A DNA stretch of 29,795 bases from positions 1 through 29,795 of the forward strand of contig JAHIMW010000028.1 in assembly GCA_018896355.1 (NCBI GenBank), read 5' to 3'. A model generated the notes under the pieces. The model was not told the DNA's origin. It worked only from the letters and a program-made list of their open reading frames with translations, and did no database searches. Below, one piece after another: positions 1-7,758 of this stretch. Positions within the stretch are counted from its first letter, which is position 1, and each line of letters begins with the position of its first letter. Both the position numbers and the translations under genes were made by a program. The DNA comes from Pseudomonadota bacterium. GTDB taxonomy: Bacteria > Desulfobacterota > Syntrophia > Syntrophales > UBA5619.

Positions 1-417
1 ACGCTGCGCCCGTACCGCTACGAGGAACAAGGGGGTACGCGGGTGTCGGCGCGGGAGTTGGGGGTCGAAGAGCACCACGTGATCAAGACCCTCGTCATGG
101 AGGACGACCGTCGAGAGCCCCTCATCATCCTTATGCACGGGGACCGGCAAGTTTCCACCAAATCCATGGCCCGGCTCCTCGGGGTCAAGGCGGTCAGCCC
201 CTGCGAACCCCGTGTCGCAGAGAAGCACACCGGTTTCCGGGTGGGAGGCACCTCCCCTTTCGGGACGAAAAAGAGCCTCCGGATCTTCATGGAGGAGGGC
301 ATCGCCGGTCTTCCCTTGATCCTGATCAACGCCGGCAGCCGGGGGCTGCTTGCCGAGATGTCGCCGGCAGAACTGATACGGGTTCTGACACCCGTCGTCG
401 TGAAGGTGGCCATATGA
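1..417 (+). CDS. ybaK: YbaK/EbsC-type Cys-tRNA(Pro) deacylase, 5' end outside window
   Basis: Reading frame 1 is open from the first base of the window to the stop at 415-417, so the gene is cut at its 5' end and about 138 residues are seen. The protein has the YbaK fold signature: a helix with the conserved lysine (VIKTLVM), then LIILMHGDRQV, the segment ending in GGTSPFG, and a C-terminal stretch with LPLILINAGSRG. In the family these proteins hydrolyse Cys wrongly attached to tRNA(Pro) in the cytoplasm, in trans to ProRS. The GGTSPFG segment and the lysine support the YbaK branch rather than the ProX or ProRS-INS branches. Its stop overlaps the start of the next gene in an ATGA arrangement, so the two are probably translationally coupled. 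An internal GTG at 43 is not the real start, because conserved sequence continues upstream of it. Confidence 0.9.
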   Translation, partial: TLRPYRYEEQGGTRVSARELGVEEHHVIKTLVMEDDRREPLIILMHGDRQVSTKSMARLLGVKAVSPCEPRVAEKHTGFRVGGTSPFGTKKSLRIFMEEGIAGLPLILINAGSRGLLAEMSPAELIRVLTPVVVKVAI

Positions 418-974
418 AAAACGAACAGATGGTGCTCCGCTGCCTCAACTGCGGCACGAAAAATCGCATCCCGAAGGCGAGGCTCCACGATCGGCCCCTC
501 TGCGGAAAGTGCGGCGGCACGCTGGATGAGATGATCATCCGCTGCCTGCGCTGCGGCACAAAGAACCGCATGCCCGAGAACCGCCTCAATGAAAAACCCC
601 TCTGCGGAAAGTGCGGCGCCGTTCTGGTCGTTACGAGCGACCAGGGTCGTCCCGTCGAGGTGACCGACGGAACCTTCTCCCGCGAGGTGCTCTCCTCCCC
701 GGGCTCCGTCCTCGTCGACTGCTGGGCGCCCTGGTGCGGTCCCTGTCGTATGGTTGCGCCGGTCCTGGACGAACTGGCCTCCAAGTATGCGGGCGGCGTC
801 CGGATCGCCAAACTCAACGTGGACGAAAACCCGCTGACGGCTTCGCGCTACGACGTCCGCAACATCCCGACGATGCTGCTGTTCAAGGACGGAAAACTGG
901 TCAACAGCCTGGTCGGCGCCCTGCCCAAGGAGACCATCGAAGAGCACCTCCTCGCCATCCTGAAGACAAACTAA
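414..974 (+). CDS. Thioredoxin with two tandem N-terminal zinc ribbons (TrxC-like)
   Basis: A 186-aa cytoplasmic thioredoxin. The C-terminal ~110 residues are a complete thioredoxin domain with the active site WCGPC (residues 107-111), a cis-proline segment NIPTML and a closing helix. The N-terminus holds two near-identical zinc ribbons: Cys10/13 with Cys30/33, and Cys44/47 with Cys64/67, each built as CxxCGTKNR...PLCGKCG. E. coli thioredoxin 2 (TrxC) has one such ribbon, so the second looks like an internal duplication. An extra cysteine (C103) precedes the active site. The expected role is disulfide reduction via thioredoxin reductase, with the ribbons possibly redox- or zinc-sensing. The start ATG overlaps the upstream deacylase stop by 4 nt. 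The thioredoxin assignment is firm; the role of the duplicated ribbon is unknown. Confidence 0.93.
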   Translation: MKNEQMVLRCLNCGTKNRIPKARLHDRPLCGKCGGTLDEMIIRCLRCGTKNRMPENRLNEKPLCGKCGAVLVVTSDQGRPVEVTDGTFSREVLSSPGSVLVDCWAPWCGPCRMVAPVLDELASKYAGGVRIAKLNVDENPLTASRYDVRNIPTMLLFKDGKLVNSLVGALPKETIEEHLLAILKTN

Positions 975-1033
975 CCCGCACCCCCACCCCTCCCTCCCCC
1001 GTCGATGGGGAAGGATACAGGAAGGAAGCCATC

Positions 1034-1573
1034 ATGTCTGACACAGGAGAACTCAACCGCACCCTCATATACCATTGCCGCGTTTTCGATGTCTATGAGG
1101 GCGACGTGCGGCTCCCGGACGGCCGGATCTTCAAGCAGAGCTGGATCGATCACCGGCCCTGCATCGCCGTCGTCCCCGTGAACGCCGATGGAAATCTGGT
1201 GCTGATCCGCCAGTACCGGCAGGCGGCGGGCGGGATGATCGTGGAGATCCCCGCCGGGAACATGGACCGGGAGGGCGAAAATGTCGAGGCATGCGTCCAG
1301 CGGGAGCTGGCCGAGGAGGTCGGCTTTCAGGCGGGACGGTTGATCAGGCTGTTCGAGGGGTACCTGGTTCCGGGATACTGCAATGAATACATGTATTTTT
1401 ACCTTGCCCTCGATCTCCAGCCGGCCTCGCTTCCGGCCGATGAGGACGAGTACATCCGGGTGATGACGGCCTCCTTCGAGGAGGCCCGGCAGATGATCCG
1501 CGAGAAGGCGATCATCGACGCCAAGACCGCGCTGGGAATCCAGATGGCCCGGGAATACCTGGCGGCTTCGTAA
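1034..1573 (+). CDS. Nudix hydrolase, ADP-ribose pyrophosphatase (NudF-like)
   Basis: A 179-aa protein. The start is ATG 1034, preceded by GGAAGGAAG; the reading frame is open further upstream, but that part is a shadow of the thioredoxin gene. The Nudix box lies around residues 77-100 and keeps the catalytic core RELAEEVG. It has one extra residue between the first glycine (GNMDREGE) and the conserved glutamate compared with the usual Gx5Ex7REUxEExGU. A preceding VLIRQYR followed by IPAGN, and a downstream aromatic-rich stretch ending in YLAL, are typical of ADP-ribose/NDP-sugar pyrophosphatases, which cleave ADP-ribose to AMP and ribose 5-phosphate with Mg2+. It lies 59 nt after the thioredoxin gene on the same strand. 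Exact substrate cannot be read from sequence. Confidence 0.88.
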   Translation: MSDTGELNRTLIYHCRVFDVYEGDVRLPDGRIFKQSWIDHRPCIAVVPVNADGNLVLIRQYRQAAGGMIVEIPAGNMDREGENVEACVQRELAEEVGFQAGRLIRLFEGYLVPGYCNEYMYFYLALDLQPASLPADEDEYIRVMTASFEEARQMIREKAIIDAKTALGIQMAREYLAAS

Positions 1574-1594
1574 AAAGCCCGAAAGCGGCGGGGC
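1572..1594 (-). terminator. Weak intrinsic terminator candidate between convergent genes
   Basis: On the minus strand a short GC stem (GCCC pairing with GGGC, 1577-1580 with 1591-1594) is followed by a run of five T. It would end the lipoprotein/GGDEF transcript, which converges here on the Nudix gene. The stem is only 4 bp, so this is weak. Confidence 0.3.
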
Positions 1595-1612
1595 GTTTGA
1601 AATCCCAAAGGA

Positions 1613-2167
1613 TCAGCGAAGCATCCGCTCCCTTTTCTGGAGTTCGATTTCAAGGGCCTTCAGCCGCTGGATGTCTCTCTTCATCTGTTCATTCTCCTGC
1701 GCGAGTGCCGCCGTCTCCGACTGGAGATTTTCCGTCAGTTCCCGGACCGCCTTCTTCAGAAGTTCGTTCTCCTGCAGCGCCCTCAACCGCTCCGTCCTGG
1801 TCTTGTCGACCAGCAGACGGTCTTGGCGTCTCATCTCCCTAAACGCATCCCTCTCGTCGATCAGGCGGATGAACGCCTCCGCGGCCGGACGCCACCGGCT
1901 CTGCGGATAACGCTGGATCAGGGAGAGGAAAATCGAACGGGCCTTCTCCGGATCCGGTCGTTCCGGACGGTTGAGGAGTGCAACCCCGTCCAAGAGGAGG
2001 TCGCGCTCCTCAAACAGCCGCGGGGGTGCTGCCGGCGTCTCCACCTCCGGCTTTGCGGCCGGCTCCGCGACCTCCTTGACATCCTTTTTCTCAATCACCG
2101 GCGGCGCCGTCGCGCAACCCACGATGAAGAACAGCGCCAAAACCCAGAAGAAAATGCCCATTTTCAT
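1613..2167 (-). CDS. Coiled-coil lipoprotein, function unknown
   Basis: A 184-aa protein with a lipoprotein signal: a short basic start, a hydrophobic run and a lipobox ending FIVGC (Cys18). After a Pro/Ala/Glu-rich linker (about 25-50), a short helical repeat-like segment of TPR character follows (about 55-105, including LIQRYPQSRWRPAAEAFIRL). The C-terminal 75 residues are a charged coiled coil. The most likely location is the inner face of the outer membrane or the periplasmic face of the inner membrane. The start overlaps the stop of the upstream GGDEF gene by 4 nt, so the two are co-expressed. The pairing of a lipoprotein with a membrane GGDEF sensor suggests a shared periplasmic task, but no function is recognised. 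Confidence 0.75.
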   Translation of the reverse strand: MKMGIFFWVLALFFIVGCATAPPVIEKKDVKEVAEPAAKPEVETPAAPPRLFEERDLLLDGVALLNRPERPDPEKARSIFLSLIQRYPQSRWRPAAEAFIRLIDERDAFREMRRQDRLLVDKTRTERLRALQENELLKKAVRELTENLQSETAALAQENEQMKRDIQRLKALEIELQKRERMLR

Positions 2168-3495
2168 ACCTTGTGCACATCCTTTTCCGTCACACAGTTG
2201 TTGCCGGGGAGGGTTTTCGCATACTCCTTGAGCTGCGCCGCCACCTCGGCCATTGCGAGCGGGTTTTGAAAACGGGTGCCGTCATCGGTGACAATCGCAA
2301 TCGTCACGCTGATCAACGGGAATTTCTGCCAGACCCCTTGCCGATCCTTTCCGATGAAGAACCCCTGCTCCCGGTCCGTTTCCGTATAGTATTTCCGGAT
2401 CCGGCCATCGAAACCGGCCACGATCCGCCGGCAGATCTGCTCCGCGCGCGGCGGCACGGAAATGAGCACGAAATCGTCGCCGCCGATATGGCCCAGGAAA
2501 TCCCCCTTCTTCCCCGCCTCCTTCAGCTCGGCGATCAGCAGCAGGGCGGCCTCCTTGATCACCTCGCTCCCCCAGGCGTAGCCGTAATGGTCGACAAACG
2601 GCTTGAAATTGTCCAGGTCCACGTGGCAGAGCGAAACGGGCCTTTTCGCCTGAAGGCGATTCCCGAGCTCCCGCTCGATCGCCAGATTCCCGGGAAGGCC
2701 GGTAAGCGGACTCGCATCAAGATTGCGCTCTTCGAGGATCTTGAGGCGTTGGGCCATGATGCCGAAGGCATAGGATAAACTTCCGATTTCATCGTTACGG
2801 TCCAGGTGGAAATCGAAGTCGAACTTCCCCTCGGCGATCATCGTGGTCGCCTGTTCGAGCCGCCGGAGCGGCCGGGAGATGTTGTAGGTGACCAGCAGGA
2901 CGACCAGAACCCCCAGCACGAGGCTGACCAGGCTGAGAACAACGGTCAGACGGGACGCCCGCAGGCTCTGGACATCGATCCGTTTCATCCGTGCATCGAT
3001 ATTCTCCTCCGCCTTCTTCTGTACCGCGCGGACGAGCATGGCCATCTCGTCGATCGCCTTCCTGCCCTGCCCTTCGGAGAGCACCTGAGCCTCTTCGTTC
3101 CGTTTCGCTTGGACCAGTTGTACCTCCTGGAAGAAAAGTGCGTCGTACTCACTGTGAAGGAGGGAAAGCCTGGCAATCTTCGGGTCGAGTCCCGCAAACC
3201 GGCCCTTCCGCAATTCCTCGAAGATGCGGTTGAATTCCCGGCTCCGCGACCAGAAGATCTCCTCAATCGTTGGATCCTGGAGAATCAGATAACGTTTCTC
3301 GGCGCTCTCCTGGGCGATCAGACTGTCCAACAGGCTCTTGCTCTGGTCGACGACGGCGAAATCATCGTTGATGATCCTGTAGGCAATCTCGTTGAGCTGC
3401 TGGAGGCTGAAGATAGCGTAGGCGCTGGCGAGCACGGTCAGGAATGCCATCGCGAGATAGCTCAACAGCAGCTTGCGGTAGATCGTCAGCTTCAT
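2164..3495 (-). CDS. Membrane HAMP-GGDEF protein, likely diguanylate cyclase
   Basis: A 443-aa inner-membrane protein. TM1 spans about residues 8-30, a helical periplasmic sensor region about 31-180, TM2 about 183-205, HAMP about 205-255 and GGDEF about 260-430. The GGDEF opens with the variant SPLTGLPGN, and the substrate helix has the usual DLDNFK. The signature is GGDDF (338-342) in place of GGDEF/GGEEF. The position of the RxxD inhibitory site five residues upstream reads KKGD (329-332), so the site is degenerate and product inhibition by c-di-GMP may be weak or absent. The periplasmic part resembles four-helix-bundle chemoreceptor-like sensors. It is first in a two-gene unit with the lipoprotein. 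Catalytic activity is likely but not certain, given the Glu-to-Asp change in the signature. Confidence 0.9.
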   Translation of the reverse strand: MKLTIYRKLLLSYLAMAFLTVLASAYAIFSLQQLNEIAYRIINDDFAVVDQSKSLLDSLIAQESAEKRYLILQDPTIEEIFWSRSREFNRIFEELRKGRFAGLDPKIARLSLLHSEYDALFFQEVQLVQAKRNEEAQVLSEGQGRKAIDEMAMLVRAVQKKAEENIDARMKRIDVQSLRASRLTVVLSLVSLVLGVLVVLLVTYNISRPLRRLEQATTMIAEGKFDFDFHLDRNDEIGSLSYAFGIMAQRLKILEERNLDASPLTGLPGNLAIERELGNRLQAKRPVSLCHVDLDNFKPFVDHYGYAWGSEVIKEAALLLIAELKEAGKKGDFLGHIGGDDFVLISVPPRAEQICRRIVAGFDGRIRKYYTETDREQGFFIGKDRQGVWQKFPLISVTIAIVTDDGTRFQNPLAMAEVAAQLKEYAKTLPGNNCVTEKDVHKV

Positions 3496-3688
3496 CCCTT
3501 TATCCCATTCAGACGCCGGACATCCCCTCTTGGGAGCGGGATTTTAGTAACATACCCGACCTGTTTTTAGCAAAGGAGATTTGCAAAAAAATTCTTCCCC
3601 TTTCGGACCCCGATCTGATAATGAGAACGCTCCATTCCCGCCGGGAGAAAACCCGCAGGAAACGGAGAGCTCAAAAAAGAGGCCCTTG

Positions 3689-3780
3689 GTCATTGCGATG
3701 AGACCACCGGCCTCCAATGCAATCCCGGAACCATTCGATCAACCATGAGATTGCTTCGTCGCTACGCGCCTCGCACTGAC
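3689..3780. repeat. Dispersed TIR element, CATTGCGAG family (copy 1)
   Basis: A 92-bp segment begins GTCATTGCGATGAG and ends CGCCTCGCACTGAC, imperfect inverted ends. The interior contains GCAATCCC and GAGATTGCTTCGTCGCT. It shares the ends and interior words with 10818-10944 between gyrA and gyrB. It has no coding capacity of its own and lies directly before the ribosome site of the next gene. Confidence 0.75.
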
Positions 3781-3793
3781 AGGACGGGGGGAG

Positions 3794-4750
3794 ATGAACG
3801 GGAAAAACGGATACCGGACACGGCTGAAAGAGGGAACCATCGCCGGCTTGAAGAAGGGGTGGGACGGATTCGTCTGGATGATGAAGATCATCGTCCCGAT
3901 CTCGCTCTGCACGGCGATCTTGGACTGGAGCGGCCTGCTGGGCCGCCTCGACTTCCTGCTGAAGCCGCTGATGGGGTGGCTCGACCTCCCGGCGGCGGCC
4001 GCGCTGCCGCTCGTCATCGGCATGCTGAGCTCCGTCTACGGCGGGCTTGCCGCGATGATCGTCTTCCCGTTCAGCGCGGCCCAGATGACGCTGATGGCCG
4101 TCTTTATCCTGATGGCCCATGCGCTGATCCAGGAGGGGATCATCCAGGGGCAGTCGGGCATCCACCCGTTGAAAGCCACGCTGGTCCGCATCGGGGCCGC
4201 CATCGTCACTGTCCTTCTGATGGTCCCCTGGGTCGGGAGCTCCACGGTCATGCCTGCCGCCGCTGACGGCGCCCTGACGGTCAGCCCGGCCTTTCTGGAG
4301 ATGATCCGGCACTGGGCGTGGACGACCTCCCGGCTCACGGCGAAGATTTTTTTCATCATCATGGCCCTGCTGACGCTCCTGGAACTCCTGAAGGTCTTCG
4401 GCTGGATCCACCCCTTGGTCCGCGCCCTCGGGCCGTTCCTCCGGATCATGGGCCTCGACCGGAAGGTCGGATTCCTCTGGATGACCGCGGTGATCTTCGG
4501 CCTCTCCTACGGCGGGGCGATCATCGTGGAGGAGGCCAAAAGCGGCCGCCTGAGCCGCGAGGATCTGGAGCTCCTCCACCTTTCCATCGGGACGAACCAC
4601 TCGATGGTCGAAGACCCGCCGCTCTTCCTGCCGCTGGGCATCCATCCGTTCTGGCTCTACGTCCCCCGTCTCTTGATGGCCATCCTGATCGTCCGGCTGG
4701 TGCGCCTCTGGCAGCGTTACGCCCGCCGCCGGCAAACCGCCTGTAATTAG
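3794..4750 (+). CDS. Nucleoside-recognition (gate) domain inner-membrane protein
   Basis: A 318-aa hydrophobic protein with about eight membrane segments arranged as two similar halves. Each half has the gate-type pattern of a helix such as WMMKIIVPISL, or the second-half counterpart near 180-210, followed by a loop rich in Gly/Ser (LVIGMLSSVYGG, FGLSYGGAIIVEE). This matches the nucleoside recognition/spore maturation protein family (SpmA/SpmB, YjiH), whose members are thought to handle small solutes. No substrate can be assigned. The start ATG follows GGGGGGAG very closely. The final codons and stop lie inside the left arm of the long palindrome at 4741-4807. A TIR element occupies most of the upstream region. 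Confidence 0.8.
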   Translation: MNGKNGYRTRLKEGTIAGLKKGWDGFVWMMKIIVPISLCTAILDWSGLLGRLDFLLKPLMGWLDLPAAAALPLVIGMLSSVYGGLAAMIVFPFSAAQMTLMAVFILMAHALIQEGIIQGQSGIHPLKATLVRIGAAIVTVLLMVPWVGSSTVMPAAADGALTVSPAFLEMIRHWAWTTSRLTAKIFFIIMALLTLLELLKVFGWIHPLVRALGPFLRIMGLDRKVGFLWMTAVIFGLSYGGAIIVEEAKSGRLSREDLELLHLSIGTNHSMVEDPPLFLPLGIHPFWLYVPRLLMAILIVRLVRLWQRYARRRQTACN

Positions 4751-4807
4751 GGACAGAGCCCCTATTGTTTCCGCTGAAAACAATAGGGGCTCTGTCCCTA
4801 ATTACAG
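4741..4807. repeat. Perfect 30-bp-arm palindrome (REP-like), also a likely bidirectional terminator
   Basis: The arms 4741-4770 and 4778-4807 are perfect inverted complements of 30 bp around a 7-nt loop (CCGCTGA). The arm contains TTAGGGACAGAGCCCC. The left arm holds the stop codon of the upstream membrane-protein gene, and the right arm ends one base before the stop codon of rtcB, which converges on it. GGGACA-headed palindromes of this kind are common dispersed repeats related to REP elements moved by RAYT-type transposases; no such transposase is in the window. As RNA it would form an extremely stable hairpin from either strand. Confidence 0.85.
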
Positions 4808-6325
4808 TCATCCCTTGATGCAACCCAAGGTGCGGAGTTTGGCCACCTTCCGGGAGAGGCCGGCATGGTGGACCACCTCCACGACGTCGTCGAGGTTCTT
4901 GTAGGCATCGGGGATCTCCTCCTGTAGCGTCCCCCGGCCGGAGGCCATCACGATCACACCCCGCTCCGCCATCTCCCGTGGGATCGACCGGCCCCGGCAG
5001 GACTTCTTTGCCTGGGTGCGGCTCATCACCCGTCCCGCGCCGTGACAAGTGCTCCCAAAGGTCTCCGTGAAGGCCCCCTGGGTTCCCGCCAGAACATAGG
5101 ATCCCGTCCCCATGTCCCCGGGGATCAAGACCGGCTGCCCGGTCTTCCGGTAGGCCGGCGGCAGATCCGGATGGCCCGGCGGAAAGGCCCGCGTCGCCCC
5201 CTTCCGGTGGACGCAGAGGCGGACCTCCTTCCCCTCGACCGGAAGCGTTTCGATCTTCGCGATGTTGTGGCAGACGTCGTAGAGAAGCCGCATCCCAAGC
5301 TCCCGCGGCGCCATCCCCAGCGCCTTTTCGAAGGTTTTCCGCGTCCGGTGCATCAGAAGCTGCCGGTTAGCCCAGGCGTAGTTCGCCGCACACGCCATCG
5401 CGGCGAGATAGTCCCGCCCCCGGGCCGAATTGAGCCGCGCGCAGGCGAGCTGGCGGTCGGGCAGGTCGATCCCGATCTCCCCCGCGTGCTTCACCATCCG
5501 CGCCAGGTAATCGTCGCAGACCTGGTAGCCAAACCCCCGCGAGCCGCTGTGGATCAGCACGCAGACCTGCCCCGGTTCCAGACCGAAGGCCGCGGCGGCG
5601 GACAGGTCGAAAAGCTCCTCGACAACCTCGATCTCGAGAAAATGGTTCCCCGAACCGAGCGTCCCGAGCTGCTCCTTTCCCCGTTCCAGCGCCCGGTCGC
5701 TCACCTTCTCCGGATCGGCGCCTGCCATCGCCCCGCCGTCCTCCGTCGCCTCCAGGTCGGCCTCCGTACCGTATCCGTGTCGGACGGCCCAGGCCGCCCC
5801 TTCGACCAGGACCTGCTTCTCCTCCTTCGGCGAGAGTTTCAGCGGCCCGCGGGAGCCGACGCCGGAAGGGACGTTCTGAAAGAGCGCCGTTACGAGCGCC
5901 GGTATGCGCTCCCGGATGTCGGAAAGGCGAAGGCGCGTCGTCATCAGGCGGCAGCCGCAGTTTATGTCGTAGCCGACGCCGCCGGGAGAAACGACCCCCT
6001 CGTCAAGGTCGAAGGCCGCGACGCCCCCGATCGGAAAACCGTATCCCCAGTGCATGTCCGGCATGGCGAGCGAACCCTTCACGATCCCCGGCAGGTGGGC
6101 GACGTTGGCCACCTGCCGCGGCCCCTCGTCGGCCCCCATCCCCTTCATCAGTTTTTCGCTGGTATAGAGGAGCCCGGGGACGCGCATCCCTCCCGTCGGC
6201 GGGATCTCCCAGCGCCACTCGTCGATCTTCCGGAAACGGCCCTCAGACATCATTATTTCCCTGCCGGCATATGCCCTGAACTCGGGACGGCTTCGGATAA
6301 AATCCGCCCTTTGTTGCGAAGACAT
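4808..6325 (-). CDS. rtcB: RtcB RNA-splicing/repair ligase
   Basis: A 505-aa protein of full family length. RtcB joins 2',3'-cyclic phosphate or 3'-phosphate ends to 5'-OH ends using GTP and Mn2+. All catalytic residues are visible: metal ligands in GYDINCGCR (D120, C123), GSGNHF (H228), LIHSGSRG (H259) and DVCHNIAK (H353), and the guanylated histidine in TFGSTCHGAGR (H428). The annotated ATG (6325) overlaps the archease stop by one base (TGATG). Homologues usually begin near ATG codons 25-26 (MSEGRF...), so the first 24 residues may not be translated. RtcB is third in a unit after a metallo-hydrolase and archease, its known activator. The gene runs into the long palindrome at its 3' end. Confidence 0.97.
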   Translation of the reverse strand: MSSQQRADFIRSRPEFRAYAGREIMMSEGRFRKIDEWRWEIPPTGGMRVPGLLYTSEKLMKGMGADEGPRQVANVAHLPGIVKGSLAMPDMHWGYGFPIGGVAAFDLDEGVVSPGGVGYDINCGCRLMTTRLRLSDIRERIPALVTALFQNVPSGVGSRGPLKLSPKEEKQVLVEGAAWAVRHGYGTEADLEATEDGGAMAGADPEKVSDRALERGKEQLGTLGSGNHFLEIEVVEELFDLSAAAAFGLEPGQVCVLIHSGSRGFGYQVCDDYLARMVKHAGEIGIDLPDRQLACARLNSARGRDYLAAMACAANYAWANRQLLMHRTRKTFEKALGMAPRELGMRLLYDVCHNIAKIETLPVEGKEVRLCVHRKGATRAFPPGHPDLPPAYRKTGQPVLIPGDMGTGSYVLAGTQGAFTETFGSTCHGAGRVMSRTQAKKSCRGRSIPREMAERGVIVMASGRGTLQEEIPDAYKNLDDVVEVVHHAGLSRKVAKLRTLGCIKG

Positions 6326-6738
6326 CAGACATCGAAAATTACCCTGGCCACCCAGCCATCCCCCGTTTTTTCAACCGAGGCCTGATGATAGGTCACCGCT
6401 TTGATCTCCTGTTGGACCCGGTGGCGGGACGGATCGAAAGGTTCGCCCCTAAGGAGGGCCTTCAGCCGCCGGGGCGAAACCTCCCGGATCCGGCAGGCCT
6501 TCATCAGAAAACGGTCGCCGTTCCAGGCATAGAGGATCTCGCGCAGAAAATTGACAAGGAGATCTGCCGGGTCCTCGCCCGAAACGACGATCTCGCGCGC
6601 GACCCCCGCCCGGACCGACGAGAGATCCGTCAGCAGGTCGAAGAGGGCCAAAGCGGCGCCCGCATAGATCTCCTCCAGGGAGGCCCCGGAAATCTCCACG
6701 CCGAGATCGGCCGTATGGTCGAAAATGCGGTAGCCCAT
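6325..6738 (-). CDS. Archease, RtcB activator
   Basis: A 137-aa protein beginning with the archease signature FDHTADLGVE and ending with KAVTYHQ and a short strand closing in VIFDV, which carries the terminal acidic residue of the family. Archease accelerates guanylation and turnover of RtcB. The adjacent rtcB gene, overlapping by one base, makes that partnership nearly certain here. The start is 2 nt beyond the stop of the upstream hydrolase gene, so translation is probably coupled through all three. Confidence 0.95.
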   Translation of the reverse strand: MGYRIFDHTADLGVEISGASLEEIYAGAALALFDLLTDLSSVRAGVAREIVVSGEDPADLLVNFLREILYAWNGDRFLMKACRIREVSPRRLKALLRGEPFDPSRHRVQQEIKAVTYHQASVEKTGDGWVARVIFDV

Positions 6739-6740
6739 TT

Positions 6741-7472
6741 CTACTTCATCCGGCGGATCCGTACCTCGATCCCTTTTTCGTCTTTCAGCAGCGAAACGAG
6801 CTTCGCCGTATCCGTCTCGCCGAAGTGGTAAGGGTAGAGGATCTTGGGCTTTACCATCCGGGCGGCGTCGGCCGCCATCTCCGGCGTCATCGTGTAGGGG
6901 AGGTTCATCGGCAGAAAGGCGACGTCGATCCGCCCGAGCGTCTTCATCTCCGGGATGTTCTCCGTATCCCCGGCCACATAGACCCGTTTGTCGCCGAAGG
7001 TCAGGATGTAGCCGTTGCCGTCACCCTTGGGGTGGAAGGGCATGCCGGGGGAACGCATGTGAACGATGTTGTAGGCCGGCACCGCCTCGATCCGGATCCC
7101 GTCGACGGTCGTCTCCTCTCCGTTTTTCAGGACGATCCCGCGCCCGCCCTTGGCGGCGCAAATCGGGGTCAGGACCAGCTTCGTCTTCTCCGTGCCGATC
7201 AGCGCAATCGCCTTCGGATCGAAGTGATCCGAGTGGTCGTGCGCGACCAGGATCAGGTCGGCCTTCGGCAGCTTTCCGTAATCCCCGAACTGGCCGACCG
7301 GGTCGCTGTGAATCACCTTCCCGCCGATCTCGAACATCAGCGTGGCGTGGCCGATGAAGGTGATCCGGAGCTCCCCGGCCGAGGTCGGCAGGAGGTCCGT
7401 CTCGAACGTCCCGGCGGCGAAGGCCGGCGACGACATCGCAGCGCAAATGGCAAGGCCTAAGAATGTCTTCAT
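6741..7472 (-). CDS. Exported metallo-beta-lactamase-fold hydrolase
   Basis: A 243-aa protein with a clear Sec signal peptide (hydrophobic residues 4-17, predicted cleavage after AFA near residue 19). The mature part is an MBL fold of the UPF0173/L-ascorbate-lactonase-like branch: a strand ending GHATLMFEI, the metal motif HDHSDH (78-83), GDTENIPEM with D169, and YPYHFGET with H216. Substrate is unknown. The ribosome site is strong (AAAGGAGG, six bases before ATG). It heads the archease-rtcB unit with only 2 nt to archease. Since the ligase and archease act in the cytoplasm and this enzyme is exported, a shared pathway is not obvious. Confidence 0.88.
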   Translation of the reverse strand: MKTFLGLAICAAMSSPAFAAGTFETDLLPTSAGELRITFIGHATLMFEIGGKVIHSDPVGQFGDYGKLPKADLILVAHDHSDHFDPKAIALIGTEKTKLVLTPICAAKGGRGIVLKNGEETTVDGIRIEAVPAYNIVHMRSPGMPFHPKGDGNGYILTFGDKRVYVAGDTENIPEMKTLGRIDVAFLPMNLPYTMTPEMAADAARMVKPKILYPYHFGETDTAKLVSLLKDEKGIEVRIRRMK

Positions 7473-7702
7473 TTTTTCCTCCTTTTTGCGGTATGGTTTG
7501 GTCTCTTCATTGCGAACGGTTTGTCAAGCTCTCTTGAAACTTAGAAATATGCAGGCAACGATACGACAGCACGGACAGCTTGAGTATAACGGCCCACGCG
7601 CCGTCCGTCAAGGTGGATCAACAAATCGCTTTCTCGCCTTCCCAAAGGGGAAAACGTTGCCGGCATTGCTTCGAGGGAGCGAAAAACTGAGGGACATTCC
7701 AT

Positions 7703-7731
7703 TTGTCGGCGCCTCCCTTCCGTGATACACT
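7703..7731 (+). promoter_or_regulatory. Sigma70-like promoter candidate for the LEA-like gene
   Basis: TTGTCG (7703-7708), a 17-bp spacer and TACACT (7726-7731), each 4 of 6 to consensus, lie 27 bp before the start codon at 7759. An AAGGAGG ribosome site follows at about 7747-7753. The rest of the 286-bp divergent gap (7473-7758) shows no other clear feature. Confidence 0.4.
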
Positions 7732-7758
7732 GCAACCATTCCATACAAGGAGGTCTTT

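Noticed and set aside
3671..4783. 370-codon minus-strand frame opposite the nucleoside-recognition gene
   Set aside because: Shadow composition (Asp/His/Gln/Arg-rich) and no ribosome site; the plus-strand gene has clear membrane segments.
5042..6385. 447-codon plus-strand frame opposite rtcB
   Set aside because: Composition is Arg/Pro/His-rich as expected of an antisense shadow, and rtcB is complete with all catalytic residues on the minus strand.
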